Shown: one piece after another, positions 63,691 to 64,000 of the stretch
How positions within the stretch are numbered: the first letter of the stretch is position 1
Layout: every line of letters begins with the position of its first letter
Assembly: GCF_040448675.1 (NCBI RefSeq)
Contig: NZ_CP159289.1
Coordinates: 2,418,001-2,482,000 of the forward strand
Source of the DNA: Dyadobacter sp. 676
GTDB taxonomy: Bacteria; Bacteroidota; Bacteroidia; Cytophagales; Spirosomataceae
Length of the DNA stretch: 64,000 nucleotides
Reading direction: 5' to 3'
The notes under the pieces: model-generated
Told to the model about the DNA's origin: nothing
Seen by the model: the letters and a program-made list of their open reading frames with translations, nothing else
The model's database searches: none
Translations under genes and position numbers: made by a program

Positions 63691-64000
63691 ATGAAACTTT
63701 TCCGGAGTTACTTTACTCTCATAATTTGTTTTGCAATCTGTTTACACTTGTCCGGCTGCAACTCGGCGATGCAGGCTTACAAGGACGGCCAAAAGAAATT
63801 TGCGAACGGAGAATATGACCTCGCCATCAAAGGTTTCCAGAAAGCCGCCGAGGCCAATATAGAGCCGGTGCAGACGGCCTATCTGATCGCGGAGTCATAC
63901 CGCCTTTCCAACCGCTTCAAGGAAGCTATTCCTTACTACAAAAAAGCGCTCGACGGCGGTATCACCAATCCCGATGCCCGTTTTCAATATGCCTATGCAT
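63691..64000 (+). CDS. TPR-containing lipoprotein, N-terminal part (cut by window end)
   Basis: The first 103 codons of a plus-strand gene that continues past the window. A hydrophobic signal with lipobox Cys (HLSGC, residue 23) is followed by TPR repeats, as in YKDGQKKFANGEYDLAIKGF and then YLIAESYRLSNRFKEAIPYY. This N-terminal layout is typical of OmpA-type TPR lipoproteins in Cytophagales, including gliding/type IX secretion components such as PorE, but the diagnostic C-terminal domains are outside the window, so that assignment is a possibility only. Confidence 0.85.
   Translation, partial: MKLFRSYFTLIICFAICLHLSGCNSAMQAYKDGQKKFANGEYDLAIKGFQKAAEANIEPVQTAYLIAESYRLSNRFKEAIPYYKKALDGGITNPDARFQYAYA

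Overview
The window reads as chromosome of a Bacteroidetes bacterium, most likely Cytophagales and Dyadobacter-like. The genus is inference from protein style only. Supporting signs are TonB-dependent receptors with STN and carboxypeptidase-regulatory-like domains, two DUF4249 lipoproteins, a LytS/LytTR pair, an SDR-type threonine dehydrogenase, a DAHP synthase-chorismate mutase fusion, and several promoters matching the Bacteroidetes -7 motif TAnnTTTG. No tRNA, rRNA, CRISPR array, prophage or insertion sequence was seen.

Layout. 0-3 kb: threonine catabolism (kbl, tdh) with a divergent Lrp-type regulator. 2.9-11.2 kb: a minus-strand surface operon (periplasmic protein, STN-TonB receptor, two DUF4249 lipoproteins of which one is frameshifted, and a macroglobulin/plug protein). 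11.4-19.8 kb: mixed metabolism (CDP-paratose epimerase-like SDR, HMG-CoA lyase-like enzyme, thymidine kinase, SGNH hydrolase, DAHP synthase-chorismate mutase, proline dehydrogenase, lspA), interrupted at 12.5-13.0 kb by a repeat-rich intergenic island. 19.8-26.3 kb: an Ig-like surface protein, then the envelope operon uppS-bamA-ompH-ompH. 26.6-31.8 kb: TonB receptor, helical/TPR-like protein, pentapeptide-repeat histidine kinase and LytTR regulator. 31.9-44 kb: DUF1080, fasciclin, ndk, nrnA, FKBP, rdgB, ppk2, two uncharacterised proteins, gpmI, a FtsB/DivIC-like gene, eno and carA. 44.1-63.3 kb: the ribosomal superoperon on the minus strand, read rpsL-rpsG, fusA-rpsJ, then rplC to rplQ including secY, map, infA, rpmJ and rpoA. 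63.7 kb to the end: the start of a plus-strand TPR lipoprotein.

The most notable point is that three genes (a DUF4249 paralog, bamA and uppS) are each split by exactly one surplus nucleotide. Two of the three belong to families that are normally essential, and two of the shifts lie in homopolymers (G8, T7). Sequencing error is the simplest reading; transcript slippage or true mutation are alternatives. Other points of interest are the DUF4249/TonB/macroglobulin operon, a histidine kinase carrying pentapeptide repeats, a composite palindromic repeat followed by a terminator-like hairpin at 12.55-12.86 kb, short 10-11 bp tandem arrays near several genes, and a foldable RNA segment plus terminator between rpsJ and rplC.
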